Source of the DNA: CAVUEG01 sp963740525
GTDB taxonomy: Bacteria; Actinomycetota; Actinomycetes; Propionibacteriales; Nocardioidaceae
NCBI GenBank assembly: GCA_963740525.1
Contig: CAVUEG010000002.1
Coordinates: 1 to 64,000, forward strand
DNA length: 64,000 nucleotides
Direction of reading: 5' to 3'
Shown here: positions 53,947 to 64,000 of the stretch, piece after piece
Layout of the letters: each line of letters starts with the position of its first letter
Position numbering within the stretch: the first letter of the stretch is position 1
The notes under the pieces: generated by a model
What the model was told of the DNA's origin: nothing
The model's input: only the letters and a program-made list of their open reading frames with translations
Databases searched by the model: none
Program-made: the position numbers and the translations under genes

Positions 53947-54348
53947 TCAGACTCTCGGGTTCTCCTGAGGCTCCGCTCCGCCCCAGTACAGCCACTGCCA
54001 ACCATCGGCTTCACGACCGAAGACCCCGGTGGTCCAGTACGGAACTTGTACGACGCTCCCGTCCTCCGTGACCTCGACGTATCCAAGGATCTGGGCCCAG
54101 GCGACGTCGTCTCGCGACCAGACCTTCACCTGCTCCGGGACCCATGTCAGGCCCTGTGACGCGATCATGCGCGCGACGCTGGTGACCTGTTCCGGACCGT
54201 AGAGGAGCTCGCCCTGTCCGGAGCCGGCGACCGTCATGTCGTCATGCCCGAAGACCCGAACGACGTCGTCGCCTGGCGTCGACATTGCCTGGTATGCCTG
54301 CTCAATGAGGGCGCGAATGGCCGCGGAGGTAGTGGCGTCGGCTTCCAT
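53947..54348 (-). CDS. SnoaL/NTF2-like domain protein
   Basis: A 133-residue protein of the SnoaL_3-type NTF2 fold (AIRALIEQAYQAMSTPGDD, then LLYGPEQVTSVARMIASQGL and the closing VFGREADGWQWLYWGG). The usual beta-cone pocket is present but gives no clear activity. The start at 54348 is tentative; an upstream GTG at 54411 would add 21 residues. It is in the same orientation as the neighbouring genes but separated by gaps. It too seems lower in GC than its surroundings. Confidence 0.6.
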   Translation of the reverse strand: MEADATTSAAIRALIEQAYQAMSTPGDDVVRVFGHDDMTVAGSGQGELLYGPEQVTSVARMIASQGLTWVPEQVKVWSRDDVAWAQILGYVEVTEDGSVVQVPYWTTGVFGREADGWQWLYWGGAEPQENPRV

Positions 54349-54429
54349 GAGCCAGATGATAGGCACCCCGACGCCCGAAGTGCTGCGGTCGGCGGATGAG
54401 TGCACTTCCACTGAATGGGCGCACGCCCC

Positions 54430-55710
54430 CTACAGGAGCGGGCGCAGGGGCGCGAGGACCAGCTCGGTGAAGCGCTTGTGGATGCCACGACGGTGCCACT
54501 CGGCTGCGGTGAGCTCTCCGCAGTTGGTCAGGTCGGTCTCGAAGATCCGCTGCATCTGCTCGGCCATCCCGGGATTGATGATCTCGATGTTGATCTCGTA
54601 GTTGCCGGTCATGCTCAGCCGGTCGATGTTGGCGGTGCCGACGGTCGACCAGCGGCCGTCGATCGTGGCTGTCTTCGCGTGCACCATCGCCCCGGTGAAG
54701 CGGAAGATGCGCACGCCGGCGTCCAGGAGCTGTCCGTAGTAGCCCCGGGAGATCCAGTCCGCCACCACGTGGTTGGACGTGCGCGGCACCAGCAGGCGGA
54801 CGTCGACCCCACGAGCAGCCGCCGTGAGCAGCGCGTCGACGAAGTCCTGGTCGGGTGTGAAGTAGGCGTGGGTCATCCAGATGTTGCGGGTGGCCCGGTT
54901 GATCGCCTCCAGGTACATCGACCGGATCGGGAACATCCACATGCGCGGGATGTTGCGGTGCACCCGGACCTGGGGGTCCCAGTCGGCCGCGGTGTCGAGG
55001 AGAAGCGGGCGCTCGTGCGCACCTCGACGGCGGTGGTTGAGGTTCCAGAAGTCTGCGAATGCCCGCTTGAGGTCCCACACGCCGGGACCGGTGAGCTTGA
55101 TGTGGGTGTCGCGCCACTCCGTCGCGTACGGCGTCCCGATGTTGTAGCCGCCCACGAAGCCCACCTGGTCGTCGACCACGAGGATCTTGCGGTGGTCCCG
55201 GCCGTAGCGGCGCAGGTCGAAGAAGCGCAGGCCCGCGTTGTAGATCGGGTACTCGAGCACGCGCATTCGCGGTGAGAACCGCTTGAACAGCGGAGAAACG
55301 ACCAGGTTGGCGAAGCCGTCGTAGATCGCGAACACCTCCACCCCGCGATCGGCGGCGTCGGAGAGGGCCTGCTTGAACCGCTCGCCGGTCGCGTCGGCCT
55401 TCCAGATGTAGGACTCGAAGACGATCTGCCGGGTGGCGGACTCGATCGCGGTCAGCATCTCGTCGTACAGGTCCTGGCCGTAGGTGTACGTCGTCACCGT
55501 GCCCGCACCGATCCTCACCTCGGCGGGGGGCGTGGTCGGGAAGGGTCGCGACTTCTTGCCGCGGCGGCGCCACGAGTCGACCAGCGTCAGGAACAGGGCG
55601 AAACCGACCTGGAGGCCGAAGAGCGTCAGCAGTGTGCGCTTGGTCCTCGCCCAGAGACGGCTCCCGGCGAAGACCTCGAGTGCCGTTCGTCGTTGCCTCA
55701 CGGGGGTCAA
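54430..55710 (-). CDS. Phospholipase D-family protein, cardiolipin synthase-like
   Basis: A 426-residue PLD-superfamily enzyme with one N-terminal membrane anchor (RTLLTLFGLQVGFALFLTLV). Two HKD motifs are complete: H173-R-K175-I-L-V-V-D180 in GRDHRKILVVDD, and H344-A-K346-T-A-T-I-D351 in VHAKTATIDGRW. Both are followed by the GG/GT-x-N element (GGYNIG, GTANID). It most resembles bacterial cardiolipin synthases (ClsA/ClsB), which condense phosphatidylglycerol; a related phosphatidyl transferase is also possible. It is divergent from uvrB. Confidence 0.85.
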   Translation of the reverse strand: MTPVRQRRTALEVFAGSRLWARTKRTLLTLFGLQVGFALFLTLVDSWRRRGKKSRPFPTTPPAEVRIGAGTVTTYTYGQDLYDEMLTAIESATRQIVFESYIWKADATGERFKQALSDAADRGVEVFAIYDGFANLVVSPLFKRFSPRMRVLEYPIYNAGLRFFDLRRYGRDHRKILVVDDQVGFVGGYNIGTPYATEWRDTHIKLTGPGVWDLKRAFADFWNLNHRRRGAHERPLLLDTAADWDPQVRVHRNIPRMWMFPIRSMYLEAINRATRNIWMTHAYFTPDQDFVDALLTAAARGVDVRLLVPRTSNHVVADWISRGYYGQLLDAGVRIFRFTGAMVHAKTATIDGRWSTVGTANIDRLSMTGNYEINIEIINPGMAEQMQRIFETDLTNCGELTAAEWHRRGIHKRFTELVLAPLRPLL

Positions 55711-55773
55711 TCTAGCGACAGTGCCCCCGGCAGGGCGGAGGAGTTGTCGGTGGCGCGTCGTAGTCTGGCGCGC

Positions 55774-57897
<2,124 letters not shown>

Positions 57898-57901
<4 letters not shown>

Positions 57902-58264
57902 CACCGGAGGAGCTGCGTCGCGTACTGCCTCGCCAAGCCGGGAGCGTGGCCGGACAACCCGTGGGGGGGCGACCATCCGGTGATCAAGGTCGGGGAGCCC
58001 GGCAAGATCTTCGCCTTCCTCGGTGCGACGGGGCGTCGGCGTCAAGGCCGGCGTCAACCGGGAGGACGGCCGACGAGTGGCTCGACCGGTTCCCCGGCGA
58101 CGCGACGGTGATGGCCTACATCGGCCGGTCCGGCTGGAACACCCTCGAGTGCAACGCGAGCATCCCCGACGAGGAGATCCTCGACGCGATCGACGATTCG
58201 TACCGACTCGTCGTGGCGAAGCTCGCGAAGAAGCATCGACCACAAGGATGGGACGAATGGATGA
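57898..58264 (+). CDS. MmcQ/YjbR family protein, frameshifted
   Basis: About 120 residues of the MmcQ/YjbR (DUF419) family, a small double-wing DNA-binding-like fold of unknown function. It starts at a GTG that overlaps the uvrB stop. Readable parts in shifting frames are CLAKPG, PDNPWGGDHPVIKVGEPGKI, ADEWLDRFPGDATVMAYIGR and the well-conserved SGWNTLECNASIPDEEILDA. The end is unclear: in one frame it runs into the next gene, so a frameshift close to 58255 is likely. It is translationally coupled to uvrB. Confidence 0.7.
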
Positions 58265-58707
58265 GCACGGTGCGACAGGTCCAGGTCACCTTCGACTGCG
58301 CCGACCCGGCTGCGCTCGGCCAGTTCTGGGCCGAGGCGCTCGGGTACCGCATGCGACGACCCGCCCGAGGGGTTTGACTCCTGGGACGGCGCACTCGAGG
58401 CGTGGGGGGTTCCCGAGGGCAGCGCAACAGCCGTAGCGCGATCCACGACCCGGCCGGGCGTCGGGCCCCGCCTGTTCTTCCAGCGGGTGCCGGAGGCCGA
58501 AGTCGGTGAAGAACCGGGTTCACCTCGACGTCCGGGCTGCGCCCGGATGAGGGTGAGCGACAGGATGGCCGCGCTCGAGGCCGAGTGCGACGAGCCTGGT
58601 GGCGCTCGGCGCCACGCGTCTCCAGCGGTCGGAGCCGGAGCCGGGCGTCAGCCGCGGGCTTCATCGTCATGCAGGACCCCGAGGGCAACGAGTTCTGCCT
58701 GGACTGA
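58261..58707 (+). CDS. VOC-family (glyoxalase/bleomycin-resistance-like) protein, frameshifted
   Basis: About 149 residues of a vicinal-oxygen-chelate protein. It begins with VRQVQVTFDCADPAALGQFWAEALGY, a very typical actinobacterial VOC start, and closes with GFIVMQDPEGNEFCLD, in which the glutamate is the usual metal-ligand position. The middle (FFQRVPEA, VHLDVRAAP) is visible only in shifted frames, with at least three changes. The ATG at 58261 probably overlaps the MmcQ stop. It could be a metal-dependent lyase or a small-molecule-binding protein. Confidence 0.72.
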
Positions 58708-58790
58708 CCGTGCTGCCGGCCCGGGCCGCGCCGGCCTGGCCCCACCCCCGGCCCGGCGGTTCGGCGACCAGTGCGCGGAGGAACGGCGCC

Positions 58791-58898
58791 CCGGAGGGGA
58801 GTATTCCTTCGCGGCGGTGTCGTCAGCACGCGTCCCGGCTCACGGGCCGGACCCGGCATCGTCTGCCGGCCGGGTGCCGGGCGGAAGAGACCTCCGGA
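58791..58898 (+). ncRNA. yybP-ykoY-type manganese riboswitch upstream of terC
   Basis: The closing stem P1 pairs CCGGAGG (58791-58797) with CCTCCGG (58891-58897). Immediately inside are the diagnostic GGGGAGTA (58796-58803), then GTCAGCACG, and before the 3' strand GGAAGAGACC. These positions follow the yybP-ykoY consensus, which binds Mn2+ and commonly precedes TerC and MntP-type exporters. The downstream gene is TerC, 55 bases away. A ribosome-binding site GGAGGAG follows at about 58938, so control is probably by translation or transcription anti-termination. Confidence 0.75.
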
Positions 58899-58952
58899 AC
58901 CAGCTCCCCGCGACGGGCACGTCCGCCCACCCTGTCCGGAGGAGTCTGAACC

Positions 58953-59960
58953 GTGAACGTTGCCGACTGGTGTGGTGGGTCACCGTCGGTGTCACCATCG
59001 CCGTGCTGCTGTTCGACGTCGTCATCGTCGGACGCCGACCGCACGAGCCCTCGTGCAGGGAGGTCCGCCTCCGCTCGCGGTCTACGTCTGACTGGCCGAT
59101 CTCTTCGGCATCGGTGTCTGGGTACTTCGCCGGTCAGCAGTACGGGACCGAGTTCTTCGCCGGCTGGCTGACCGAGTACTCCCTGTCGGTCGACAACCTG
59201 TTCATCTTCCTGATCATCATGTGCAAGTTCGCGGTGCCCCGGCAGTACCAGCAGACAGCGCTGATGGTCGGGATCGTGCTGGCGCTGATTATGCGTGGCA
59301 GTCTTCATCGCCGTCGGCGCGGCCGCGATCAACAAGTTCAGCTGGGTGTTCTACCTCTTCGGCCTGTTCCTGATCTTCACCGCCGTGAAGCTGGCCAAGC
59401 GAGGGCGCCGAGGACGAGGAGGACTTCGAGGAGAGCCGGCTGATCAAATGGGTCGAGCGGGCCTTTCCGGCGACCAGCGACTGCCACGGCGCCAAGCTAT
59501 TCGGACCAAGGACACGGCAGCGGGTGATCACGCCGATGTTCATCGTGATGTTCGCGCTCGGCACGACCGACCTGCTCTTCGCGCTGGACTCGATCCCGGC
59601 GATCTACGGGCTGACCAAGGAGCCGTACCTGGTCCTGACGGCCAACATCTTCGCGCTGATGGGGCTGCGCCAGCTCTACTTCCTGATCGGGGGGCTGCTC
59701 GAGCGGCTGGTGTACCTCTCCTACGGCTCGCGGTGCTGCTCGGCTTCATCGGGGTCAAGCTGATCCTGCACGCGCATGCACGAGAACGAGCTGCCGTTCA
59801 TCAACGGCGGCGAGCACGTCGCGTGGGCGCCCGACATCCCCATCCTTGCTCGCTCGATCATCGTCGGCATCCTGGGCTCACCACCGTGCTCAGCCTGCTC
59901 GCCTCGCGCCGGATGGCAGCGGAGCAGATCGAGGCCGAGACCGGTCCGCGCCGCGATTGA
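58953..59960 (+). CDS. terC: TerC/Alx-family membrane protein, probable Mn2+ exporter, frameshifted
   Basis: About 336 residues of a TerC-family protein with seven or more membrane segments. Sequence appears in several frames: TVGVTIAVLLFDVVIVGRRP, YGTEFFAGWLTEYSLSVDN, LFIFLIIMCKFAVPRQYQQT, FSWVFYLFGLFLIFTAVKLA, VITPMFIVMFALGTTDLLFA, ALDSIPAIYGLTKEPYLVLT, FALMGLRQLYFLIGGLLERL and the end LLASRRMAAEQIEAETGPRR. The acidic DN and D-S-I-P positions are the family's proposed metal sites. At least five frame changes occur. The riboswitch upstream fits manganese efflux. Confidence 0.85.
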
Positions 59961-60013
59961 GACCGGTCCCGGGCGAGTGAGACCCGCCGGCTACGGTCGG
60001 GTACGCCGGGGGC

Positions 60014-60557
60014 ATGAGCACCAACCGACCTCGGCCGGCCCGACGCCGGAGACGTCTCGACCTGATCCTCGACGACCACCGTCGCTTCGAAGGCCTGCTG
60101 CGCGACCTGCGGGACAGCAGCAGTGACCGCGACGCCGTGCGGAAGGCCTTCGCCGCCCTGCACGTCGCGCACGCCGAGGCGGAGGAGCGACGAGGTGTAC
60201 CCGACGCTGCGTCGGAGCGACGCCATCGACGAGCACGAGGCCGAGCACGGTGAGGAGGAGCACGCCGAGGGCCACGAGGCGCTTGCTCGCCGTGCTCGAG
60301 GCCGACAGCACCGACGCCGAGGAGTTCGACGAGCCGGTCGAGGAACTCGCCAAGGCGGTCAACCACCACCTCACGGAGGAGGAGCTGACGATCCTCAACC
60401 CGGCGCGCGAGGAGGTCTCCGAGGAGGTCCGCGACGAGCTCGGGGTGAAGCTTCGCGTCAGGAGCGCAACGCCAGGATCGAGGCGGGCTGCGGGCCGCTG
60501 ACCGAGGTCCGCGTCGATCGTGCGGGAGCCCGCCAGCAGGGTCTGCTCGACGACTGA
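60014..60557 (+). CDS. Hemerythrin HHE domain protein, frameshifted
   Basis: About 181 residues with a hemerythrin-like four-helix fold. After a basic N-terminus, LDLILDDHRRFEGLLRDLRD gives the first His/Asp ligand region, then FAALHVAHAEAEER, and EHEAEHGEEEHAEGHEAL supply histidine and glutamate ligands for a di-iron or other metal site. AKAVNHHLTEEELTILNPAR closes the bundle. At least two frame changes are needed (near 60190 and 60285). Such proteins can bind oxygen, nitric oxide or metal. It converges with the NlpC/P60 gene. Confidence 0.75.
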
Positions 60558-60562
60558 GCGGG

Positions 60563-61382
60563 TCAGGGCTGGATCCGGCCGGCCAGCACGAGGGTAGTCG
60601 AGCCGGTCCTGGGACAGCGGGCGCCTCCATCTGGGAGCGGTCCGTCTCCGAGCGCGTCGGGGCATGACGGCTTCGCCGTCCGGGCGGAACACCCGTAGCG
60701 AAGCCGACGTGGTGGATCCGTCGTCCCTCCCGGGCGAAGAAGTACAGGTCTCCGGCACGGACGTCGGCCTGGTCGACCGCGGTGACGGGGTCGCCTGGTC
60801 GAACGCGTCCCGGGGGACCACCACACCCTGGGCCCGCAGCGTGAGGTGCACCAGCCCGGAGCAGTCGAGCCCGGCCTGCGACAGGCCGCCCCACACGTAC
60901 TCGAGACCCAGGAACGCCCGGCCCCCGGCGAGCATCCGGGCGACGTCGACGGTCCCCGGCGCAGACTTCTCCGATAGTCGTACGCCGGCCTGCGGCAGCG
61001 TCCCCTCGCGGCCACCGGGGAGCTGCACCCTGACCCGCCGGCCATCGACGGCGGCGACCCACAGGACGGTGCCGAACGACAGGTCGAGCGAACCCTCGCC
61101 GCTGTCCAGGGTCACCACCCGGTCGGTGACATACGCGGTCTGTCCCTCGACCCGGTCGACCGGGCGAGCGAGGTCGGCGGCGGCCATCCAGCCGGGATAG
61201 CCCCCCGGGTCCTTCGAGGAGGGCTGCCACAGCGCCGTCACCTGGACCCGGTCCCCGTCGGACTCATGGACCCGCACGGGCTCCCCGAGCAGCAGCTGGC
61301 TGAGCCGGTCGGCGTCGGCGACGGTGGCCGGGTCGCTCCACAGGTCGGCCACGGGCCGGACGACCTCACGGATGTCACTCAT
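60563..61382 (-). CDS. NlpC/P60 peptidase (C40), frameshifted, YkfC-like
   Basis: About 273 residues with two SH3-like domains (about 10-135: LLGEPVRVHESDGDRVQVTA, FGTVLWVAAVDGRRVRVQLP) and a C-terminal NlpC/P60 peptidase domain. The catalytic cysteine is C174 in YVWGGLSQAGLDCSGLVHL and the histidine is in RIHHVGFATG. Frame changes occur near 60790 and near the C-terminus. It most resembles the gamma-D-glutamyl-L-diamino acid endopeptidases that cut murein peptides. The start ATG overlaps the epimerase stop. The operon (serine hydrolase, epimerase, NlpC) parallels Bacillus ykfABC in content. Confidence 0.78.
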
Positions 61383-62461
61383 CGGAGGCCCTCGATCCCG
61401 AGCCCGGGCGCCTCGGGCAGGACGACCACTGGACCGTCGTACGACATGCCCCCGTGGTACGCCGGACCGGCCGCCCACCAGGCCGCGTCGAGGTCCGAGG
61501 TGAGGGTCGTGGGGAAGGCGGCGACCAGGCTGGCTGCGGCACCGACGCCGAGGTGCGACTCCATCATCGAACCCACCATGGTGCCGATCCCGTGGCTGCG
61601 GCACACCGCGAGCAGCTCGACCGCGGCGTCCAGGCCGCCGCACTTGGCGAGCTTCACGTTGACCAGGTCGGCGGCCCGTCGACGGATGACCTCCACGAGA
61701 TCGACCAGGCCGAAGACCGTCTCGTCGGCCATCACCGGGGTGTCGACCCGGTCCGTGACGAAGGCCAGACCCTCGAGGTCGTCGGCGGGGACCGGCTGCT
61801 CGACGACCTCGACGTCGGCACCGGCGTCCTCCAGGCGCTGGATGATCCTGACCGCCTCGTCGGCACGCCAGCCCTGGTTGGCGTCCAGCCGCAGCCGGAC
61901 TCCGGGGCCGACCGCGGCCCGGACCGCCAGCACCCGTGCGACGTCCGTGCGGGCGTCCGTCCCGACCTTGAGCTTCAGGGCGGTGAACCCCTCCGCACAA
62001 CGGTCATGGGCGGCGGCCGCCAGCGCGTCGGACTCTCCCGCGGAGAGGGTGACGTCGGTGGGCACGCTGAGCGAGACGGGCTGCCCGGCGAGGAAGGCCG
62101 AGAGCGGGAGCCCCGCCCGTTGGGCGGCCAGGTCGTGCACGGCGACGTCGGCGGCGGACTTGGCACCGTTGTTCCCGACCACGGCGTTCCTGATCCGGCG
62201 GCAGGTCTCGGACAGGTCAGCGACCGGCGCGGCGAGGAGCGCGTCACGGAGCGGCCCTTCGAGGCAGGCGCGCGCGGACTCGCGCGACTCGCCCGTCACC
62301 CGCCACACGGCCGGGGCCTCGCCCCAGCCCACGCGGCCGTCCGAGTCGGTGACCCGCAGCCCGACGGTGGCGATTTTCGTGGTGCTCCGCAGCGCGGTCA
62401 CGAAGGGCGTGTGCAGTGGCACGGCGATCTCGACGAGCGCCACGTCGGTGAGCCTCAGCAT
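61379..62461 (-). CDS. L-Ala-D/L-Glu epimerase (dipeptide epimerase, enolase superfamily)
   Basis: A 360-residue enolase-superfamily enzyme. The acid/base lysine pair is in FTALKLKVGTDA (K163, K165) and the opposite lysine in LVNVKLAKCGGL (K270). The Mg2+ ligands are D193 (RLDANQGW), E221 (VVEQPVP) and D246 (MADETVF). These spacings match dipeptide epimerase YkfB/YcjG, which converts L-Ala-D-Glu from murein to L-Ala-L-Glu. It overlaps both neighbours, the serine hydrolase by 7 bases and the NlpC/P60 gene by 4. Context supports murein peptide recycling. Confidence 0.9.
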   Translation of the reverse strand: MLRLTDVALVEIAVPLHTPFVTALRSTTKIATVGLRVTDSDGRVGWGEAPAVWRVTGESRESARACLEGPLRDALLAAPVADLSETCRRIRNAVVGNNGAKSAADVAVHDLAAQRAGLPLSAFLAGQPVSLSVPTDVTLSAGESDALAAAAHDRCAEGFTALKLKVGTDARTDVARVLAVRAAVGPGVRLRLDANQGWRADEAVRIIQRLEDAGADVEVVEQPVPADDLEGLAFVTDRVDTPVMADETVFGLVDLVEVIRRRAADLVNVKLAKCGGLDAAVELLAVCRSHGIGTMVGSMMESHLGVGAAASLVAAFPTTLTSDLDAAWWAAGPAYHGGMSYDGPVVVLPEAPGLGIEGLR

Positions 62462-63312
62462 GCCAGCGCCGACCACACCAGCCGCGAGATCTCGGCGATC
62501 GCCCCGGTACTGGTGTCCTCGTCGGTCTCGACCTCGGTGCACACAGCGAGCACGTAGGCGAGGTCTCCGGCGCGGACCAGCGCCACGTCGTGGTTGATCC
62601 CGGGGACCCAGCCGCTCTTGCAGGCGGCGTACGTGCCCGGTGGCAGCCCGGCCGGGATCCGGTCCCGGAACTCCTGCTGGGCAAGGAGGTCCTCCATCGC
62701 GGCACAGGCCTCCTGGGCGCCAAGCCGCCGGTCGCCGATCGCAGCCATCATTCGGCCGAGGTCGGCGGCGGTCACCAGGTTGTCGAGCCCGGCTTCGCGA
62801 GCCGGCCGGTCCTCGATACCGCGGGGGAGCGAGGTGAGCTCCGAGCAACCGGCGAGCTGCAGCACCTCGGCGACCGCCGCGCTGCCCACCTGGGCGAGCA
62901 CCAGGTTCGTCGCCAGGTTGCCCGAGCGGACCACACTGCGGCGCAGCAGTTCGCTGAGCGGGAGAGACTCACCCATGGCGAGCCAGGTGGCCGGATCCTG
63001 GTCGGCATCGTCGTCGGGCTCCATCCGGAACCGGGCGCCCGGCAGCGCCGAGGCGAACTCGTCCCCGACGACCACCGGCTGGTCGGGTGCAAGACGTCCT
63101 CCGTGCAACGACAGGTGGGTCGCGGCCATCAGCGGCAGCTTCATGGTGCTCGCGGCGTAGTAGGTCTGATCCGGCTCGTGAGCCAGCCACACCTCCCCGT
63201 CGAGCCCGCCGCACCAGTAGGACAGCCGGCCCGGATGGGTGGCGAGAAAGTCCGTGGTGAAAGTGCGCAGGACAGCGTCGGCTTCGGGCACGAGGTCCGG
63301 GACGGCAGGCAT
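62455..63312 (-). CDS. Serine hydrolase of the class-A beta-lactamase/transpeptidase fold
   Basis: A 285-residue protein with the three penicillin-binding motifs: S55-T-M-K58, S130-G-N132 in place of SDN, and K232-S-G in place of KTG. There is no signal peptide, so it is predicted cytoplasmic. The general-base glutamate of class A enzymes is not certain (E167 is nearby). It is therefore less likely to be a real antibiotic-hydrolysing beta-lactamase than a peptidase or esterase acting on muropeptides. It is the first gene of the operon with dipeptide epimerase and NlpC/P60. Confidence 0.85.
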   Translation of the reverse strand: MPAVPDLVPEADAVLRTFTTDFLATHPGRLSYWCGGLDGEVWLAHEPDQTYYAASTMKLPLMAATHLSLHGGRLAPDQPVVVGDEFASALPGARFRMEPDDDADQDPATWLAMGESLPLSELLRRSVVRSGNLATNLVLAQVGSAAVAEVLQLAGCSELTSLPRGIEDRPAREAGLDNLVTAADLGRMMAAIGDRRLGAQEACAAMEDLLAQQEFRDRIPAGLPPGTYAACKSGWVPGINHDVALVRAGDLAYVLAVCTEVETDEDTSTGAIAEISRLVWSALAC

Positions 63313-63413
63313 GGGACGACCCTACGGCCGGAGGCCAGGTTCGTCGGGCACCCACCGCGCGCCCGGTTCTGTTGCTAGGTTCGGCCCATGACGCAGAAAC
63401 CCGAGGAGGTGCC

Positions 63414-64000
63414 GTGGCCGAACAGGTCGAGGCAGATCTGTTGATCGTCGGCGCCGGGCCCGCCGGACTCTTCGGTGCCTACTACGCCGGGTTCCGTGGA
63501 CTCTCGGTGGTGATGGTCGACTCGCTGCCGGAGCTCGGTGGCCAGGTCACCGCCATGTACCCCGAGAAGCAGATCCTGGACGTGGCGGGCTTCCCGACGG
63601 TCAAGGGGAGGGTGCTGGTCGAGCAGCTCGTCCAGCAGGCCGACACCGCGAAGCCGACGTACCTGCTGGGGCGCACCGCCACCACACTGACCCACGAGGA
63701 CGACCAGACGCGGGTGCTCGTCGGCCTGGATGACGGGACCCAGATCTCAGTGGGAGCGGTGATCATCACCGCCGGCATCGGGAAGTTCTCGCCCAGGGCA
63801 CTGCCCGCGGCCGAGGGCTGGGAGGGCCGCGGCCTGGCCTTCTTCGTGCCGTCCTTCGAGCGCTACACCGACAAGGACGTCGTGATCGTCGGCGGCGGCG
63901 ACAGCGCGTTCGACTGGGCGCACCACCTCGAGCCGATCGCCCGGAGCGTCACCCTCGTCCACCGCCGCGACGCGTTCCGGGCGCATCAGGCCACGGTCGA
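63414..64000 (+). CDS. Ferredoxin-NADP reductase (thioredoxin-reductase-like), cut at window edge
   Basis: The first 195 codons of a type-2 ferredoxin/flavodoxin-NADP reductase (YumC type). The GTG at 63414 follows GAGGAGG. The FAD-binding motif is LLIVGAGPAGLFGAYYAG, then MVDSLPELGGQVTAMYPEKQ, which is diagnostic of the family, and DVAGFPTVKGRVLVEQL. The NADP-binding motif is VVIVGGGDSAFDWAHHL. It lacks the CxxC redox pair of thioredoxin reductases, as expected. The reading frame is open to the right edge. It is divergent from the murein operon. Confidence 0.85.
   Translation, partial: MAEQVEADLLIVGAGPAGLFGAYYAGFRGLSVVMVDSLPELGGQVTAMYPEKQILDVAGFPTVKGRVLVEQLVQQADTAKPTYLLGRTATTLTHEDDQTRVLVGLDDGTQISVGAVIITAGIGKFSPRALPAAEGWEGRGLAFFVPSFERYTDKDVVIVGGGDSAFDWAHHLEPIARSVTLVHRRDAFRAHQATV

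Overview
The window is high-GC DNA from an actinobacterium, most likely Nocardioides or a close relative in the Nocardioidaceae. This rests on the GC-rich codon use, frequent GTG starts, many ATGA/GTGA stop-start overlaps, a mycothiol-dependent-type enzyme, a SigE-family sigma factor, an actinobacterial SOS box and an htdX-fabG4-fadA2 cluster ordered as in mycobacteria. No rRNA, tRNA, insertion sequence or CRISPR array was recognised, and no gene-free gap exceeds about 300 bases.

Layout. 1-1870: the edge of a Wadjet (JetABCD) anti-plasmid operon, with jetB cut by the window edge and jetA lacking its N-terminus. 1883-7148: divergent glgA/glgC (glycogen synthesis) and aconitase. 7154-9778: XdhC-like protein, YjbQ, queA and an SDR. 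9854-12705: an SOS-box-led small gene, a Nudix hydrolase and dxs. 12709-17253: a lipoprotein metalloprotease, an amino-acid permease and a SigE-family sigma factor with its membrane partner. 17423-22731: fadA-fadB beta-oxidation operon, PAC2 protein, TesB thioesterase. 22798-26966: HNH endonuclease, kinase, lipoprotein, ArsR/AHSA1 pair, cupin. 26979-34970: a long minus-strand block with RsbQ and RsbP-like stress signalling proteins, homocysteine methyltransferase, a DUF2182/DUF1326 cysteine-rich module, a hydrolase-LuxR fusion, DUF1059 and an unusual HTH-histidine-kinase fusion. 35245-40933: exported proteins (DUF5995, M23 peptidase, S15 hydrolase) and an amidase. 40948-45404: htdX-fabG4/fadA2 and a TetR regulator. 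45486-48480: dehalogenase-like hydrolase, a second ArsR/AHSA1 operon and an acetyltransferase gene broken by an 82-bp insertion. 48521-58707: a repair-rich stretch (LigB, Tudor-like protein, HhH glycosylase, UvrB) interleaved with an acyl-CoA synthetase, a PLD-family enzyme and small proteins. 58791-59960: a yybP-ykoY-type Mn riboswitch and TerC. 60014-64000: hemerythrin protein, a three-gene murein-peptide recycling operon and a ferredoxin-NADP reductase cut by the right edge.

Two blocks (about 1.7-12 kb and 56-61 kb), plus a few isolated genes, carry very many single-base frameshifts inside otherwise well-conserved housekeeping genes, while most of 12.7-53 kb reads cleanly. I treat these as probable consensus errors and annotate each affected gene as one locus. 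The large N-terminal loss in jetA, the insertion in the acetyltransferase and the nonsense codon in an AHSA1 gene are different in kind and are flagged separately.
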